A stretch of DNA of 64,000 nucleotides from the NCBI GenBank assembly GCA_030762935.1, contig CM060890.1:69306265-69370264 (forward strand), given 5' to 3'. Source of the stretch: Hymenopus coronatus (Eukaryota; Arthropoda; Insecta; Mantodea; Hymenopodidae). The translations under genes were made by a program, and so were the position numbers. Of the stretch, positions 21,880 through 34,268 are shown piece by piece. Position 1 is the stretch's first letter. Every line of letters starts with the position of its first letter. The notes beneath the pieces are model-generated. The model saw only the letters and a list, made by a program, of their open reading frames with translations, was not told the DNA's origin and made no database searches.

Positions 21880-23940
21880 AACAAGTATATTTTACATCCA
21901 GAAAATTATATGTCCATTGTACTAATTAATATCTGCTATGTACAAGATCATGGAAAAGTTATATATACGATATAGTTTTCGACGGATACTGGAGAAGAAC
22001 AACTTTTTCAGCCAATTTAAAAATGGTTTTCGCCAGTTTCACTCTACAATTGATAATTTAAATGTTCTTGAAACTGAAATCAAAGAGCATTTAATAATTC
22101 TCAGCACCTTTATGTCTCACTTAACAAAACTATATCTTAAAAGTATTACAAGATATAAATATAAATGAACATATGCTAAGCTTCATCTATAATTTCCTTC
22201 AAAACTGACATCCGAGTCAGAGTGAATGGCAATCTATATCAGAGCGTGTTAATAAATAATGGCGTTCCTCACTGCTCAATCTTGAGTGTAACACCCTTCA
22301 TTGTTACAATAAACAGAAAAGTGAATCTGTTTCACTACCAGCTAAAGTATGTCTCTTTGCAAATTACGTCTTTATTTTTTGCTCAGGTAGAAACTCATGC
22401 ACTACTCAAGAAATTTCACAGAAATCATTGCACTCAATTCAGGATATAGAGTTCAAATTCTTCCGGAATAAAACTAAATGCATCCATTTTTCAAAGCAAT
22501 AAACCAAAGTTATTTATAAACGGCAAAAGGGTTGAAGTCAGTTCTATGAGAATACTTGGCCTAATATTTGACGAATGACTAACTTCATCTTCAAATATAA
22601 AACTAATGGCAACAGATTCCAAGAAAATATATTAAGAATTCTTTTCGCCAGTAACTGAGAATCTAACATAAGTGTCCTTCATAAAACATATAAAGCATTA
22701 ATAAGATCTAAGTTAGACTACGCTTCAATAGTGTATAATTCAGCCAGCGCCTAGCTACTTAAAAATCTCGACCGTGTATAATCTGCAGCTTTGAGGATTG
22801 TCCTGGGAGCCTATCATACTATTCCAATCAATAAGTTACATATGGAATTAGATGAATCTTCCCTTGAAGTACGCAGAGAATACTTAAGTTTAAAGTAAGC
22901 AATAAAAATAGCTGGATTATCCTGCTCAAAATCTTATAACTATGTATTTTCCAAAACAACTCAAAGAGATAAACCCCAGCGTCCATTAAAACATTACCAT
23001 TTTATGATCGAATTAATTACTACTTAAAGAAACAAAAAACCAGCAATCCGAAGATAATTACAACTGGACTTAACGATGCTCCTTCCAAATCCTACAGAAA
23101 AGATAAACGTATACAATTATTTATCAACAGCTTTTTAAAAAAGTGATTTTGAAAACATATTTACAGATGGCTCATGGGTTAGGATATGCAATAATTCTAC
23201 TAAATGAAGTTCAGATGGTAAACCTTCCTGACTTCTCTACATTTCCAGTGAACCATACGCAATAAAAGAAGCTTTCGTGTATGCAACAGAGTCTAAGAAT
23301 CAGTCATTCATAATCTTTTCAGGTTCCAATTCAACCCTAATAGCACTCAAAACATTTATACTACAACCTACTTATTCAAAACGTTCAAATTTCATACAAT
23401 CAGGTCTTAGAACAAGAAAACAAGCTATTCTTTGTTGGATTCCCTCTCACCAACAAATCCCTGGCAACGAGAAAGCAGGCGAGGCAGCCAAAACTGCTCT
23501 TCTGAAACCTGTTTGTAACAATAACATTCCGGTACGCCATTCAGGCTTCTCCATTTATGTCCGTATTAAAATCAACAATTCTTGCAAAACTCAATGGCTC
23601 AACATCAAGGAACCAAATACACTCAGTTATAGGACGCTCCACTGCTGTTTGCTGTTTTAAAAACCTAAATAAGAACAAACCATCATCACGCGTCTTAAGA
23701 ATTGGCCATACAACCTTGATCGCCAGAAATGCCCAACCTCAGTGTACAACTTGCAATAATCCATTGACAGTGTCTCACGTACTTTCAGAATGCCGCCGTT
23801 GTGATCTCCAGAGGAAAAAGCACAAAACCACTATAAATGTAATATATAAAAATGTTGTTATGTTTCTAAAAGCTATCAATATCTACAGTTTAATCTAAAA
23901 TTGCAACATAAATTAACACACTTTTATTTGCTTTTATTCA
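21880..23940 (+). mobile_element. Degenerate LINE (Jockey/I-like): RT and RNase H remains
   Basis: Read across many frameshifts, the order is: an RT entry motif (ILEKNNFFSQFKNGFRQ, HSTIDNL) near 21990-22060; VNGNLYQSVLINNGVPH at 22222-22275; the palm motif as VCLFANYVFIFCSG at 22347-22385; NKTKCIHF near 22470; the connection YKALIRSKLDYASIVYNSA, ALRIVLGAYHTIPI and LEVRREYLSL at 22685-22900. An RNase H domain follows (IFTDGSW near 23160, CWIPSHQQIPGNEKAG at 23432-23480) and then RVLRIGHTTL and CTTCNNPLTVSHVLSECRR at 23690-23800. The endonuclease half is missing. Catalytic FADD is changed to FANY, RNase H SDS reads SGS and NEKAD reads NEKAG. This is a long-dead copy. The RNase H domain points to I-like or arthropod Jockey-like elements. 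Confidence 0.85.
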
Positions 23941-24979
23941 CAGAAATGTAAGAAATACATTATGGATTGCTAAAATTAAAGCATCTGTACAATTTATTAT
24001 TATTTTACATTAATTTCATAAGATAATGTCATTAATACTTACATTTTTGTATTCATTATTAATGGTTTTTTTTCCAACTTTGATTTAAATGATCTCTAAA
24101 TATTATGAATGAAAACATAAGGAATACGTTTAATCCAAATAACATTTTTCTGATTGAAAAGGTTAACTGGCAAAGGTTATTGCGGCTTAGTTCTATAATA
24201 ATTCACCATCACAGTAAAATAGAGCTATTTGCACTTGCATATAATTCAACTGTAACTATAATGGTGCAAAAGCGATACCTGCAGATTAACAGCTTCCAGT
24301 TTTCTATCTTGTACTTCTTTTTGGTTATGGAGTTCTCTATCGCAGAGAATAGTTCTATCAACTCTTCTTTCTTATTAGCACCACAATTACCACAAGAACC
24401 TTGGGGCCATGCTCTTTCCGTTATGAGCAATACTATATTCGTATACCGTTTCTTTGTTTGCAGCCGCATGAGAACTGTCAATATCGTTTTCAGGATATTG
24501 CATTCTGTTCCGGTTATGTGCAGCTGCGTCGCAACTGCTGAGGTGCCTCCGCTTTTTATTCACGATATTAACTTCTTTGAATCTGACCTACCCGTCCTCT
24601 TCTATGTATTTTTCTTTTCCCATATCACTAACCTTATTGCCGTGGAATCCACAAAAATTCTTTTTTGGTGTTCATTTCAGCGATCTTCTCATTTCTCTTC
24701 CTTTTGAAAGAAGAGACGCAGTAAAAATGAGACACTGTAAGTCTCAGCTGCAACTGGTTGAAGGGACTGTGAAGTTTATGACTACTATGAACATGCAGTA
24801 AACTCAGGAAATATATATTCTTTCTTTATCATAATCTACAACTACTTCATTACCAATTACAGCAGAGTGAATCTCTGACCTTTCTGATTTGATTATGCTT
24901 TGGAGCATGATTATTTTATTGTAGTATGAAATAGATGTTGCTGAAATCTCACTGAAGCAAGCCTGGACAAAAAAAAAAA
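23941..24979. other. Unassigned stretch with a 200-codon open frame
   Basis: Frame 24105-24707 (plus) is the longest in the window. Its composition (F/S/I-rich, no domain) and the equally open minus strand suggest chance. No similarity recognised. Confidence 0.35.
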
Positions 24980-25871
24980 TCTCATGTCTTCCATTCACAT
25001 GACTTTCTCTAGATCTCTGCAACAAATTATTGTTAAAAAGCTCCTGCTTCTATTTACTTCATGCTAATCGAAAAAAAAATTAGAAAAAATGGTATTATTA
25101 CTTGATTCCTTGTAATTAGAAGCGAAATAAGGTTGTAGCATAGGCTAAAGTGATAATCAAAAGTAGGTTACTATGTAACTGAAGTTCCTTTGTTTGTATG
25201 GACACGAGTTGACAAATTTCTGTATGAAAAAAGTATGTTTTTCAAAGCTGAAACCAAAAACAAGGAATATAAAAAAAAGGCTCAACTTAACGAAAAAAAA
25301 TGTATATAGCATATATGGTGTACTTTAACATGCTCTACATTTTTGTGTGGTAAGTTTTTGTCCATCGCTTACGGTTTAGCAGTTATGCAAAATTCCGTAA
25401 AATTCATCCAGAATAAAGTAGTCTTCAGAGGTTATTCCCAGAAAATTCAAGATATTCATTTTATTTTTCAGGAAAATATATTTAATATATGATATTTTAA
25501 TCAAAATCGTTAAGAGCCATTTTTAAGAAAATCAAAATTTTCGAAAAAAGTTCCATGTAAAGGGTAGTTTGTGGTGGGGGGATTTTTCACAAAATCTTCG
25601 TGTCGCATCCCTGGCAGATACTAAACTTAAATACCTAGTTTGGTATTTTACCGACTTGTCGTTTTTGAGTTATCGTGTTCACAGACACACGGACACATAG
25701 ACATACGGACACACTCACACACACATAAAGGGATCTTTTTCTGAAAATGCTTTTTTTGGATATTGGGGACCCTAAAACATATATTTCCGGTGAAATCTCG
25801 GTATTGAATTTTTGGTGGAGTGCAATACCTTCTCTGTTCACTATGTACCCTAATACGTGTAGAGAAAGTAA
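24980..25871 (+). mobile_element. R1 element, plus, full length
   Basis: Preceded by a run of A. It starts TCTCATGTCTTCCATTCAC, has ACTTTCTCTAGATC, a CA-rich tract (CACACGGACACATAGACATA) at about 25682-25730, and a terminal hairpin CTTCTCTGTTCAC ... CGTGTAGAGAAAGTAA. Confidence 0.85.
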
Positions 25872-26150
25872 AAAACTATACTGCTCCTATAAGTACCTGA
25901 AATCTTGTCATTTACAAAGTGTTTCTGTAGTGTATTTCTAAATTCTGGTATCAAAAGAATTTTAGTAATTACGAATTATTATTTAAATATTAGATTCGAC
26001 TTAAAATCTCTGATTATTAAACATGAGATCATCCAACGTTCTTCTCTATGCTATAAATTCAACTCTATCACAGTATGTACCACATTTTCTTTTAAGCGCA
26101 ACATTAAGATTAATTTATATAATATGTAAATATATATTTTGTATTTAAAT

Positions 26151-26970
26151 TTGCGTTTAGCAATAGAAGTCGTACTATTCCAGGTATGTACCAAGTTCGA
26201 TAAAGTGTAGAAGAATTTGCTAGGAGCTGTTAGAATCATAAAAGAGAGCAATTTCCCATTATGCTTCTTCTTTTTCCCCTCTTCATGTCCAGGATTGTGT
26301 TATGACCTGTTCCGATCTGTCTTCTGTCTTCTTACGACATGTACGACATGTACCTTAATCTTTCTTTCCGTTCGATCTATACTTTATTGCGATATTTGGT
26401 AATCTATTTTTAGAGTGCAATTCATAAGCTATATGAAAAAAAAATGGCGTGTTATTTATGGACGCTCTTTAACTGCTTTGGTTCTCAGCGTCCCATTCTA
26501 TACTGGGCGTGAAAGATCGCTTAATTTTGCTCAGAGACCTCTCTTATCAGGCTTGAGGTTCTTTTACGTGCCGTAAATCTACGACACGGGACCCACGGCT
26601 TTACTTCCCTTCCGTATAAGCTATATGAGACGATGTACTAAAGCTGATAGTAAGAAATGAAATAATAAGATCATATCTGATTTTTTCATTTAATAATAAT
26701 GAATAGAATGAAACATAATCGTGTTGACAGAATAACCAAACAGCACTATGAATTATGGTAGTAGCGGAAAGAAAGATTAAGGCACACCTCATAAGCTTTG
26801 GCTGAAAAAGAGAGATAGTAACAGGTCATGACACATGCTCCTAGACAGGAGGAGGAGAAGAAGAAAAATTAGAATAATAGTAGAGCATTTCTCAGTAACA
26901 GCTCCCAGCAAATTCTTCTACACTTTATCCAACTTGGTATATTGCACTGAGTTCTATAGCTAAACGCAAC
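26151..26970. mobile_element. Large inverted repeat (fold-back element) with SINE in the loop
   Basis: The left arm (26151 to about 26400) and the right arm (about 26720 to 26970) are imperfect reverse complements. Matching blocks in order are TTGCGTTTAGCAATAGAA, ACCAAGTTCGATAAAGTG, TAGAAGAATTTGCTAGGAGC, TTATGACCTGTT and CCTTAATCTTTCTTTCCG. Arms exceed 200 bp with small indels. An S3 SINE with its own target duplication sits in the loop. No coding frame belongs to it. Class is unknown (fold-back or MITE-like). Confidence 0.75.
26437..26615 (-). mobile_element. S3 SINE, 5'-truncated, with 13-bp target duplication
   Basis: The body matches 1966-2160 but stops at ACTTCCCTTCCG, so the tRNA head is missing. 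ATAAGCTATATGA at 26424-26436 and 26616-26628 is an exact 13-bp duplication. The A-run on the left is a T-run on the SINE sense strand. Confidence 0.9.
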
Positions 26971-26999
26971 TTTCACCACGAATGTTTTCCGTTTCTCCT

Positions 27000-27019
27000 T
27001 TTTTTTTTTTTTTTTTTTG
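27000..27019. repeat. Poly-T tract
   Basis: T-run next to the tail side of the minus-strand S2 SINE, read on that strand as its A-tail. Confidence 0.8.
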
Positions 27020-27028
27020 GTAGTGTTT

Positions 27029-27262
27029 AACGCCTACTTTTACTATTTGTGGCACCGCAATTGATGACATTGGTGATACATGGAATTTGGATGGAGCACC
27101 GGTGGAATGCGATGACGGGGTAAACTGGAGAACCGGAGAAAACCCACCCCTGCGCCGCTATGACCACCACAAACCTCACATGCACTCGCTTGAGATAGAA
27201 TCCGGGCCGTCTAGGTGAGAGGCGAATGGTCTTACCACTCGGGCACGGCGCGGCCCACCATA
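27029..27262 (-). mobile_element. S2 SINE, minus, full length
   Basis: On the minus strand: GCCGCGCCGTGCCCGAGTGG, a tRNA-like head with box A CCCGAGTGG; then CACCTAGACGGCCC, the GGGTTTTCTCCGG body block, CACCGGTGCTCC, and the tail AGTAAAAGTAGGCGTTAAAC. Confidence 0.85.
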
Positions 27263-28234
27263 TTTTCAATATTGTAATTGAAATGTTGTCATACCCTTCT
27301 GCGTTAAAATGTATGTATATTGTGTAAAATATCCCCTCCCCCTAAATTGTGCTAACACTTTGTTTTAATGAAACTTTATGGGCAAACCAAAGGAATGCTA
27401 GCATGCTACTTGCATACCGCAAGTAGGATGCAACTTTGGGCAAGTGCAAGATTGGAGGTGGAAAGGTTTCCACAGAGAAACACTCCACATTCTTCTAAGT
27501 TTCTGACCATTATGAGATGACTAAGAGAGACCCGAATGGTTCACATATGTATTTTCAGCCTGTGGTAAAACAATAGTAATGTGTTTCATACCTGTGGCTA
27601 TTTATTCAAATTATTCTGAACGTTTGTGTTGTGCTAGGTGCCAAAATGTGATATGTTTCGTTCATGCTCGACTCTTTCACTTTGAGGAAGCTTTTTCACA
27701 ATGTTAGAAGGAAAACTGCCCACCAGCACCTGGGTGCTATAGACATGAAAATATAATGTGCTGTGTGCCGTTCATGACCAGCAGCTCCATCCATAACATC
27801 CAGGCATTACAGGAGGAGACAACCCATGGCAACTGCAGCTTATATACAGTGGTGTTTATAGGGGCAAATTCTAGATTCCTGAGTTAGGTGTTAAACACTG
27901 ATGAAAGCACTTTTACTTCAAAATGCAGCAGAAAGACAAGAAACTCGCCTACCAAGCCATTGGAAAGCATAAACCATATTTATATATAGGCTGGGATAAC
28001 TGGTAAAAATTTGATTGGGTCATATCTACTTCCAAAGAGATTGACAGTACCGGTCCACCTAACACTTAAAACATAGGAGGGTTGGGGCAACTAGTTTCTT
28101 TTCTTGTAGATATGTGAACGGATCACCAACGTGATGTGGAAGTTCTATAGGTAGAGTGTGTATGCAGAACAACAGATAGCTTTGCAATAGCTGGTAGTAG
28201 CGCAGCGAGGGTTGTGAAGTCAGTCAGTTGGTGA
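27263..28234. other. Unassigned stretch
   Basis: No family recognised. TATACAGTGGTGTTTATAGG near 27844 might be the left end of the transposon remnant that ends at 28582, but the terminal repeats do not match clearly. Confidence 0.35.
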
Positions 28235-28582
28235 GTGTCGTGCGAGAAGGAAGTAACCCATGTTGAGCAGCGCGTTTAATTAAAACAGCCGTTCTCCGAG
28301 GGAGAAATGCGATGGAATGTCACAGTGAATTAATGGAAACCCTTGGATAATACCCTACCAAACCGTACAGTAGCACGGTGGGTAGGAAAGTTTCAGCCAG
28401 GACGAATGTCAACCAGTGATGAGCAACGGCAGATGGTATTCAGCGCCTCTCACATCGTTGGCAGCGTGTGGTGACATTAGCAGGGACTACTTTGAGGGCC
28501 TTTAGGCCCAGGTTTGTCATCTCAACTATATGTGTACTGTGTTATCATTCTTTTGCACCGTGAATGCCATATTGCCCTGTAT
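28235..28582 (+). mobile_element. Internally deleted mariner-type transposon remnant (HTH/DUF4817 type)
   Basis: With frameshifts, the 5' part reads as the N-terminal HTH region (LRGRNAME-like, then NTLPNRTVARWVGKFQPGRM and STSDEQRQ). It jumps at about 28440 to the C-terminal motif HRWQRVVTLAG with the YFEGL block in the next frame. The catalytic core is gone. The right end GCCCTG then TA (28573-28580) matches the ACCCTG|TA ends of this mariner group. A non-autonomous deletion derivative. Confidence 0.65.
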
Positions 28583-28689
28583 ACTACGGTAATAAATTAG
28601 TGTGTTACGGTATTCAATGCTATTCATTGTCCACACATGTAGCTAACACCTTGTCCTTTCGTCTGTGTGTGTCACATTTTCCAACCGGA

Positions 28690-29150
28690 CTGGCATCTTC
28701 AAGAAAATAAACAGTTGCCATGGTTTTTGCCCCAACCATGGTATATTATGCCTACGCTACTGGATGTAGTGCCACTACAGATTCGGCAGGTAATGTAGCT
28801 GCAGCAGGACGGAAGATCAGCACACGCTAATTTAATTGTGCGGAATCATCTGAACGTCATATGACCAAATTGTCCGGATCCATTTCTACCACACTCACCA
28901 TGTCTTACACTCCTCGACTATTTCCGTGGGGTGCAATGAAGACTATTGTGTTCAGTACTATTCTGACATCAGAGGAAGACCTGGTTGCACGAATCCATGC
29001 AGCGATAAAAGCTCTTACCACCTCTTGACAAATGTGTGTCGGGCTCAGCAGCGACGATGTGGACTCTGCGATTAGATATAAGGTAGATAATTGCAGAAAT
29101 CATTTCCAATACTGTTGAGGTTATTGACGAAATGTGGACGGGCACCGTTC
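28690..29150 (+). mobile_element. Mariner-type transposase pseudogene, catalytic half
   Basis: Translation with frameshifts and stops gives LQQDGRSAHANLIVRNHLN (second catalytic Asp in QQD), PHSPCLTLLDYF (third Asp), then GAMKTIVFSTILTSEEDLVA and RIHAAIKAL. This fits the group whose N-terminal domain is DUF4817. Several in-frame stops (V*L, VI*P) make it dead. It lies 110 bp after another remnant of the same group but the two are not contiguous in the protein. Confidence 0.7.
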
Positions 29151-31825
29151 TCAAACTTTGATACTCTACAGCTCAAACTGTGATTTTGCGAACTAGGTTC
29201 CTTCTTGAAAGATAATTCATTTTTCATCACACACAACATACTAAGCATAACATACATTCTGTAGATGTTTCTAAGATGCATTTGGCATACCACAAACAGC
29301 AATATTCTCCCTAAGTTATTTTCCTTGTAGCTCTCAGAAAATAGGAAAACAACCATATGTATACCGTTTGACAAACGGACTAGATTCGAAAACCAGGTAC
29401 ATTTTCATTAAAACCATTGGGTTATGGACCCCCAAGTGATAGGGGGAATAAAACACTAATTCTGCTGCATATGTTCATTGAATGATGAAGTGTTACAATT
29501 GTGTGTACTATTGGAACATATGCCCATGTTATGCTATTAGGCATTTCTTCCACTTCTGAAAGGCCTGAAGAAGATTGGGAATCAAGTAGGGGAGTTATTT
29601 AGTAGAGATGTAGAAGAAGTAGATCACATCCAACTGCTGGGAAGCGATGACAAGCTGACTAAATGCCATCCCAAATACTACTAGAAAATACTGCCAATAA
29701 TACATATTTTGGATAAAGGAATAGACCTCATGATAAACTTAGGAAATGTGCACTTAGTGTTCACGCTTAAATTATTATCTATAATATCACATATAAACGT
29801 TCTACATCTGTCGAAACAGAATTATAGATCTTATCGCATTTTAGTATTAGCTGTAAGTCCGTCAATAATTTTAGGAGTGACGAAGCTCGTGGCATGGGAA
29901 GTAGTTGCAAAGAAAATGTTTTTTCTAAAGTTAGTTGTCCAGAATGAGTTCATATTAAGAACATCCCTACATTTATACTGACATTGCAAGAAAAGCCTTA
30001 CAGGCAAAAGTTTAAACAAACGAGGGACGTGACAGTTGCCCACTCCTCTACTCCTCCTGAAACCTTACTTGATTATTCCATGGCGGATGAAGATGTGCAG
30101 ATGTAAAGTATAAACAAGTTATAGGTTATTTTATCAAAATGGAATTTCTTTCAGGTAGAAAAGCTAAAGTTCATCTTCTACAAAATCGACCATTGTTAAA
30201 ACCTGAGACATTTATTTAACAACATCCTCATTATTTTACAGTAATACTACATCTACTGGATATAATTTTATATCATTTTATTAGATATTGTGCTATTGTT
30301 GCTAAATATAAACACTTTGTGCGATTTATGGTTTTCTTAGAATATTATTAACGCTATTATCGTTGTATTATTAACCATAATATTTATGTTATTACATTTT
30401 CAAAGTCTGTGCTTTTAGAAGCTTTAGGAATTATTTAAAATATGTACTTGCAAAATCAAAGTTCTTCCTCTGCGTTTATTTGAATACGTATAATATTTCT
30501 CCACTTCCTTAAATTATGTGCTTACTGTTTGACTGTTTAGGTTACAAAGATAATGTGGATTTTCAAATTATATCAAAAAGATAGAATGATTTATTTACGT
30601 TGTTTTGGTGTGTTCAGGTCATCTATGAAATTTCGAAAATCCACAGTTAAGATATCTTGTTGACATTTATAACACATCATTCATAATAAATAAGCTGTTT
30701 GCTATCTTACACGGTTATTTGAATAATAATTGTATTTTCTAAATGAATTCTTGTAATGAAATTGTTCTACCGATGCATATTTTTAATATTAACATAAATT
30801 TTCACATTCAAATTGAAGCTTTTGAGTAAAATATTCAAAAATATTTAATATATCAGCTGTTTTATATAAATTTCTTAACCCCATAAACCTTATTTATAAG
30901 TTAGAAATTTATTTTTTAAAACTGGAGCCCCATTCCGAAAGATTATACTACTATTTCCTTTAAACTACTTTGGAAAAGCAACAGAACATTATTAATCAAA
31001 TTAGTAAACAAATTGTATCGGCTGAAATTGCTTCAACAGTGGAAAAATGTTTAAAGTTAGGTGAACCTAACCAAAACGTGCATCTTTGATCTACAGCTGC
31101 AGTTGATTGGTAAATGAAATGTTCCAAGTGGAAAAAAGGATATATTTTCCTAAAGCTTACAATTCCTATTTTGTAATTATTGAAAACATTTTTCTTATGT
31201 TTCACAAGTTTGCTAAATTTCACTGAACCTATTTACCAGTTGTATTGGTTGCGTTTGTTTTGTTACATATTTACTTTTGGATAGTATAAACATGCAGAGA
31301 TACGTTAACGTTTTTTGGGAGTTGTTGGATGCACTGACCAAAGACTTATGGAAAGTTGTAACTTGAGCAGAGAAAGGCACACATAAAGCAATCACAGCAA
31401 TAAATAGTGGTGACTCTCTCTTTGGTGTTAGTTATATGCACTGCAAATTCTGGTTGAAAACATTAATCTTTTTGTCTAAAACACAGCCAGTAAACTATGA
31501 TAACAGATTACTTTGAATGCACGCGCACTTGATGTTTGTTGATCGTAAAATGAATTTAATTATTCACATGGCTATACGCATGCGCTTTTCTCTGAGCCAC
31601 CGAAGAATAGAAGCATTAAGCTGGTTTGTTTACCTTTGCTCATATCTATACCTATATTTGAAGAAGTTACCCTACAACAGAATTATTTCTAACTATTGTG
31701 TTTGCCCCAAAGCTGTGGAAAGCTTAATACAAATATGAATGAATCCATCTATCTTTTGATACTACAATATTATGAATATAACTTATTTTCAAATAACAAC
31801 CTTTTATCTTCTTTGGCACGTACAT
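29151..31825. other. AT-rich stretch, nothing recognised
   Basis: About 2.6 kb with short chance frames only (75-100 residues on both strands), no repeat family and no RNA gene that I can support. Confidence 0.4.
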
Positions 31826-32400
31826 AGTATATACGTAGAGAAGACATTGTATCTCACTAAAACATTTAATACTAATATTTCACTATAAGTACTCCTTTAA
31901 GAGTCCCTGAATCCAAAATAAACATTTTTGGAAAAAGGTCCGCGCGCGAGTGTGTGTGTATGTGTGTGTGTGTGTCCATGAACAACATAGCTGGAAAACA
32001 AAACGTCCGTTAAATACTAAACTTACTGTTTAAGTTCGACATCTTCCAAGGATATGATATGAAAATTTTCAAGAAATTCCTCCCACCCCATACTATCGTT
32101 TACATATGACATTTTTCAAAAATGTTTATATTCTCAAAATAGCTCTAACGATTTAGATTAAAATGCTGTAATTAATGTTATTTATATGACAAATAAAATG
32201 TATATCTTGAATTTTCTGGGAATAGCCTTTGAAGCCGTATTTACTCTGGGCAAGTTCTACATAACTGATAAACCATAAATAATGCACAAAATTTTACTAC
32301 CAAAAATTTAGACCTCGTTAAAATACACTATTCATGTCCTATAATTTATTTTGTAGTGTAACCATCTCCGTGATATTTCCGGTACTGGTTTCATTTTAAA
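31826..32400 (-). mobile_element. R1 element, minus, 3' part
   Basis: Hairpin TACATAGTATATACGTAGAG at the left edge, CGCGCGAGTGTGTGTGTATG tract at 31943-31975, body to about 32400 (GTAACCATCTCCGTGATATT). The matching 5' end is displaced to 32890-33016. Confidence 0.75.
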
Positions 32401-32535
32401 ATACTTATATTGAGGCGATAGCGTGGAGCACATTTGTTCCGGAATCCTTCATTTTCATCACCTACTTGGTCAAATTTGGGAAGTTACCAGTGAAGAGCTT
32501 ACGTTTCAGAGAATACCCATTCACCAACTTTGTAC

Positions 32536-32729
32536 GGACCGCGCCTTGGCCGAGTGGTTAGACCACTCACCTCTCACCTAGACGGCCCTGGCTCGATCCC
32601 AAGTGACCGCAAGGGAGATCTCCGGCTTCCCCCGCCATCGCATTCCACCGGTGCTCCATCTTCATTCATGTACCATCAGTGTCAGCACCTACGGTGCCAT
32701 TAGTAAAAGCGGGCGTTAAACACTAACAA
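32536..32729 (+). mobile_element. S2 SINE, plus, full length with target duplication
   Basis: Head GACCGCGCCTTGGCCGAGTG (box A GGCCGAGTGG), GTTAGACCACTCACC, box B GGCTCGATCCC, body CACCGGTGCTCC, tail GCGGGCGTTAAACACTAACA. CAACTTTGTAC occurs at 32525-32535 and 32730-32740 as an exact 11-bp duplication. Confidence 0.9.
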
Positions 32730-32889
32730 CAACTTTGTACCATTTTTATTGAGTTTTTATAAATGCGTTGAACAAATTACGTTCAATATTTCATTTCTTC
32801 CTTAAGCTGGCTACGCCACAAGGTAACACTTAGGCTGATCTGGATTCCATTAAGTTAACTTATTGACACCAGACCTGAATTTGCATTAA

Positions 32890-33016
32890 ACATGTCGCAA
32901 AGAGTAACAATTTCTTAATCATAAGCATGAACCATAAAAAAGAATAAAATTTTGTAAGAATAATTTGTTGCCGAATAGGTAGATAAAGTCATGTGATTGG
33001 AACACATTAAATTTTT
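32890..33016 (-). mobile_element. R1 5' end fragment, minus
   Basis: AATAATTTGTTGCCGAATAGG, AAAGTCATGTGATTGGAACA and the end ACATTAAAT. Probably the detached 5' end of the copy at 31826-32400, separated by unrelated sequence and an S2 SINE. Confidence 0.7.
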
Positions 33017-34268
33017 AAATCTAGTTTGTCTATCTGCCAGCCCCCCTCCAAAATTTAACGCTGGGTTTTATGTATGGGTAGAGCTACTACACTAAGTCTT
33101 CAATTTCTAACTTTTTCTGTTGTTTCCTCTTTAGGATTCTTTTAAACTTCCTAAAATGTCCCCATCATTTTAATTGTTTTTTCCCTTGGACTTGCCATCA
33201 TTTCTCACAAAATGTATTTACCTGTACCATTGGTTATTATTCGCTTTAAAAATAATGCTCGTGTACACATCCATACAATACCTACTCTTTTCGATTTCTC
33301 ACATATGTCTACGGTTTCTCTTCCTCATTTGCCTTAACCATCTTGTACAATCTTAAAGAGCGTTTAACCTCAAAACTTGTCCAGTTTTGTTTTTCTGTCT
33401 TCCGTTCTCAATGTCAGTTCTTTCCAAAATGTACCTACTTGAGTGTGTGAGTGTGTTCTATGCGTATGGATGTTTTCACTAAATCACATTAATTGTAAAG
33501 GACAAAGTGGAGGATGGTCGTCACCCCTTCCATAGACCTGACGTCATGGTTTTCCCTTGTTTGACAAATCGAGCCCCGATAATTAGGAGGAGTAGCTGAT
33601 AAGCGTGAACCATGCAAGGTACCGTCAACATACTCACGATGAAAACCTACAACACCACGAATTCATGCCTATTTGAAAGAGATGAAGCTAAAAGCTCCGA
33701 CCATTAGTTGTATCAAATTCAAAGGAGGCCATCGAACTAATATGTGTGGAATAGCAATATCAGCATTTGCATCTCTTCTATATCTCTTGGATAGGTTTCT
33801 CTTCTACATTTATGATAATATATGTACATTAACTGCACAGAAGAGTATTTGCATAGATAATAGATTTTGTATATGTATAGTCTTGTTAATTTCATTCACA
33901 GTAAGAGTTAAATGTGCAAATTCTAATAATGTTCTAATTAACTTGCGCTTTATGCACAGTCAAAGTTTCAAGAAAAGTTTTATAACTTTATTCAATACTG
34001 GGTAGCTTCATAGGCCAGCAAATAGTATTTCTATTATCTTAGTCAAATATTGTACTTAAAAGTGGAGATCTTAACATTTATAAATATACGTTAAACGACT
34101 TAAATTCTGTGTTCAGATTTTCTACTTTAGACTTTTTGTTATATTGTTCTTTATATTAGTCTTCGCAGATGACCAGATTTAATAGTAAAGTCAAAAGACG
34201 AATGCTATATAAAATTTAGCGAAATATCAAAACAATATAATTTGGAATTATCAACATAACATAAAACA
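33017..34268. other. Unassigned stretch
   Basis: A 110-codon frame at 33673-34005 shows no recognisable domain. No repeats identified. Confidence 0.4.

Noticed and set aside
24105..24707. 200-codon open frame, longest in the window
   Set aside because: No start context, domain or splice signals. The opposite strand is also open over 90 codons and composition is hydrophobic/AT-driven.
28969..29374. Minus-strand open frames of 61 and 100 residues
   Set aside because: They overlap the transposase pseudogene on the other strand and show no similarity of their own.
33673..34005. 110-codon frame with hydrophobic stretches, considered as a membrane protein
   Set aside because: Hydrophobic runs are expected from T-rich DNA. 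There is no signal, family match or transcript context.
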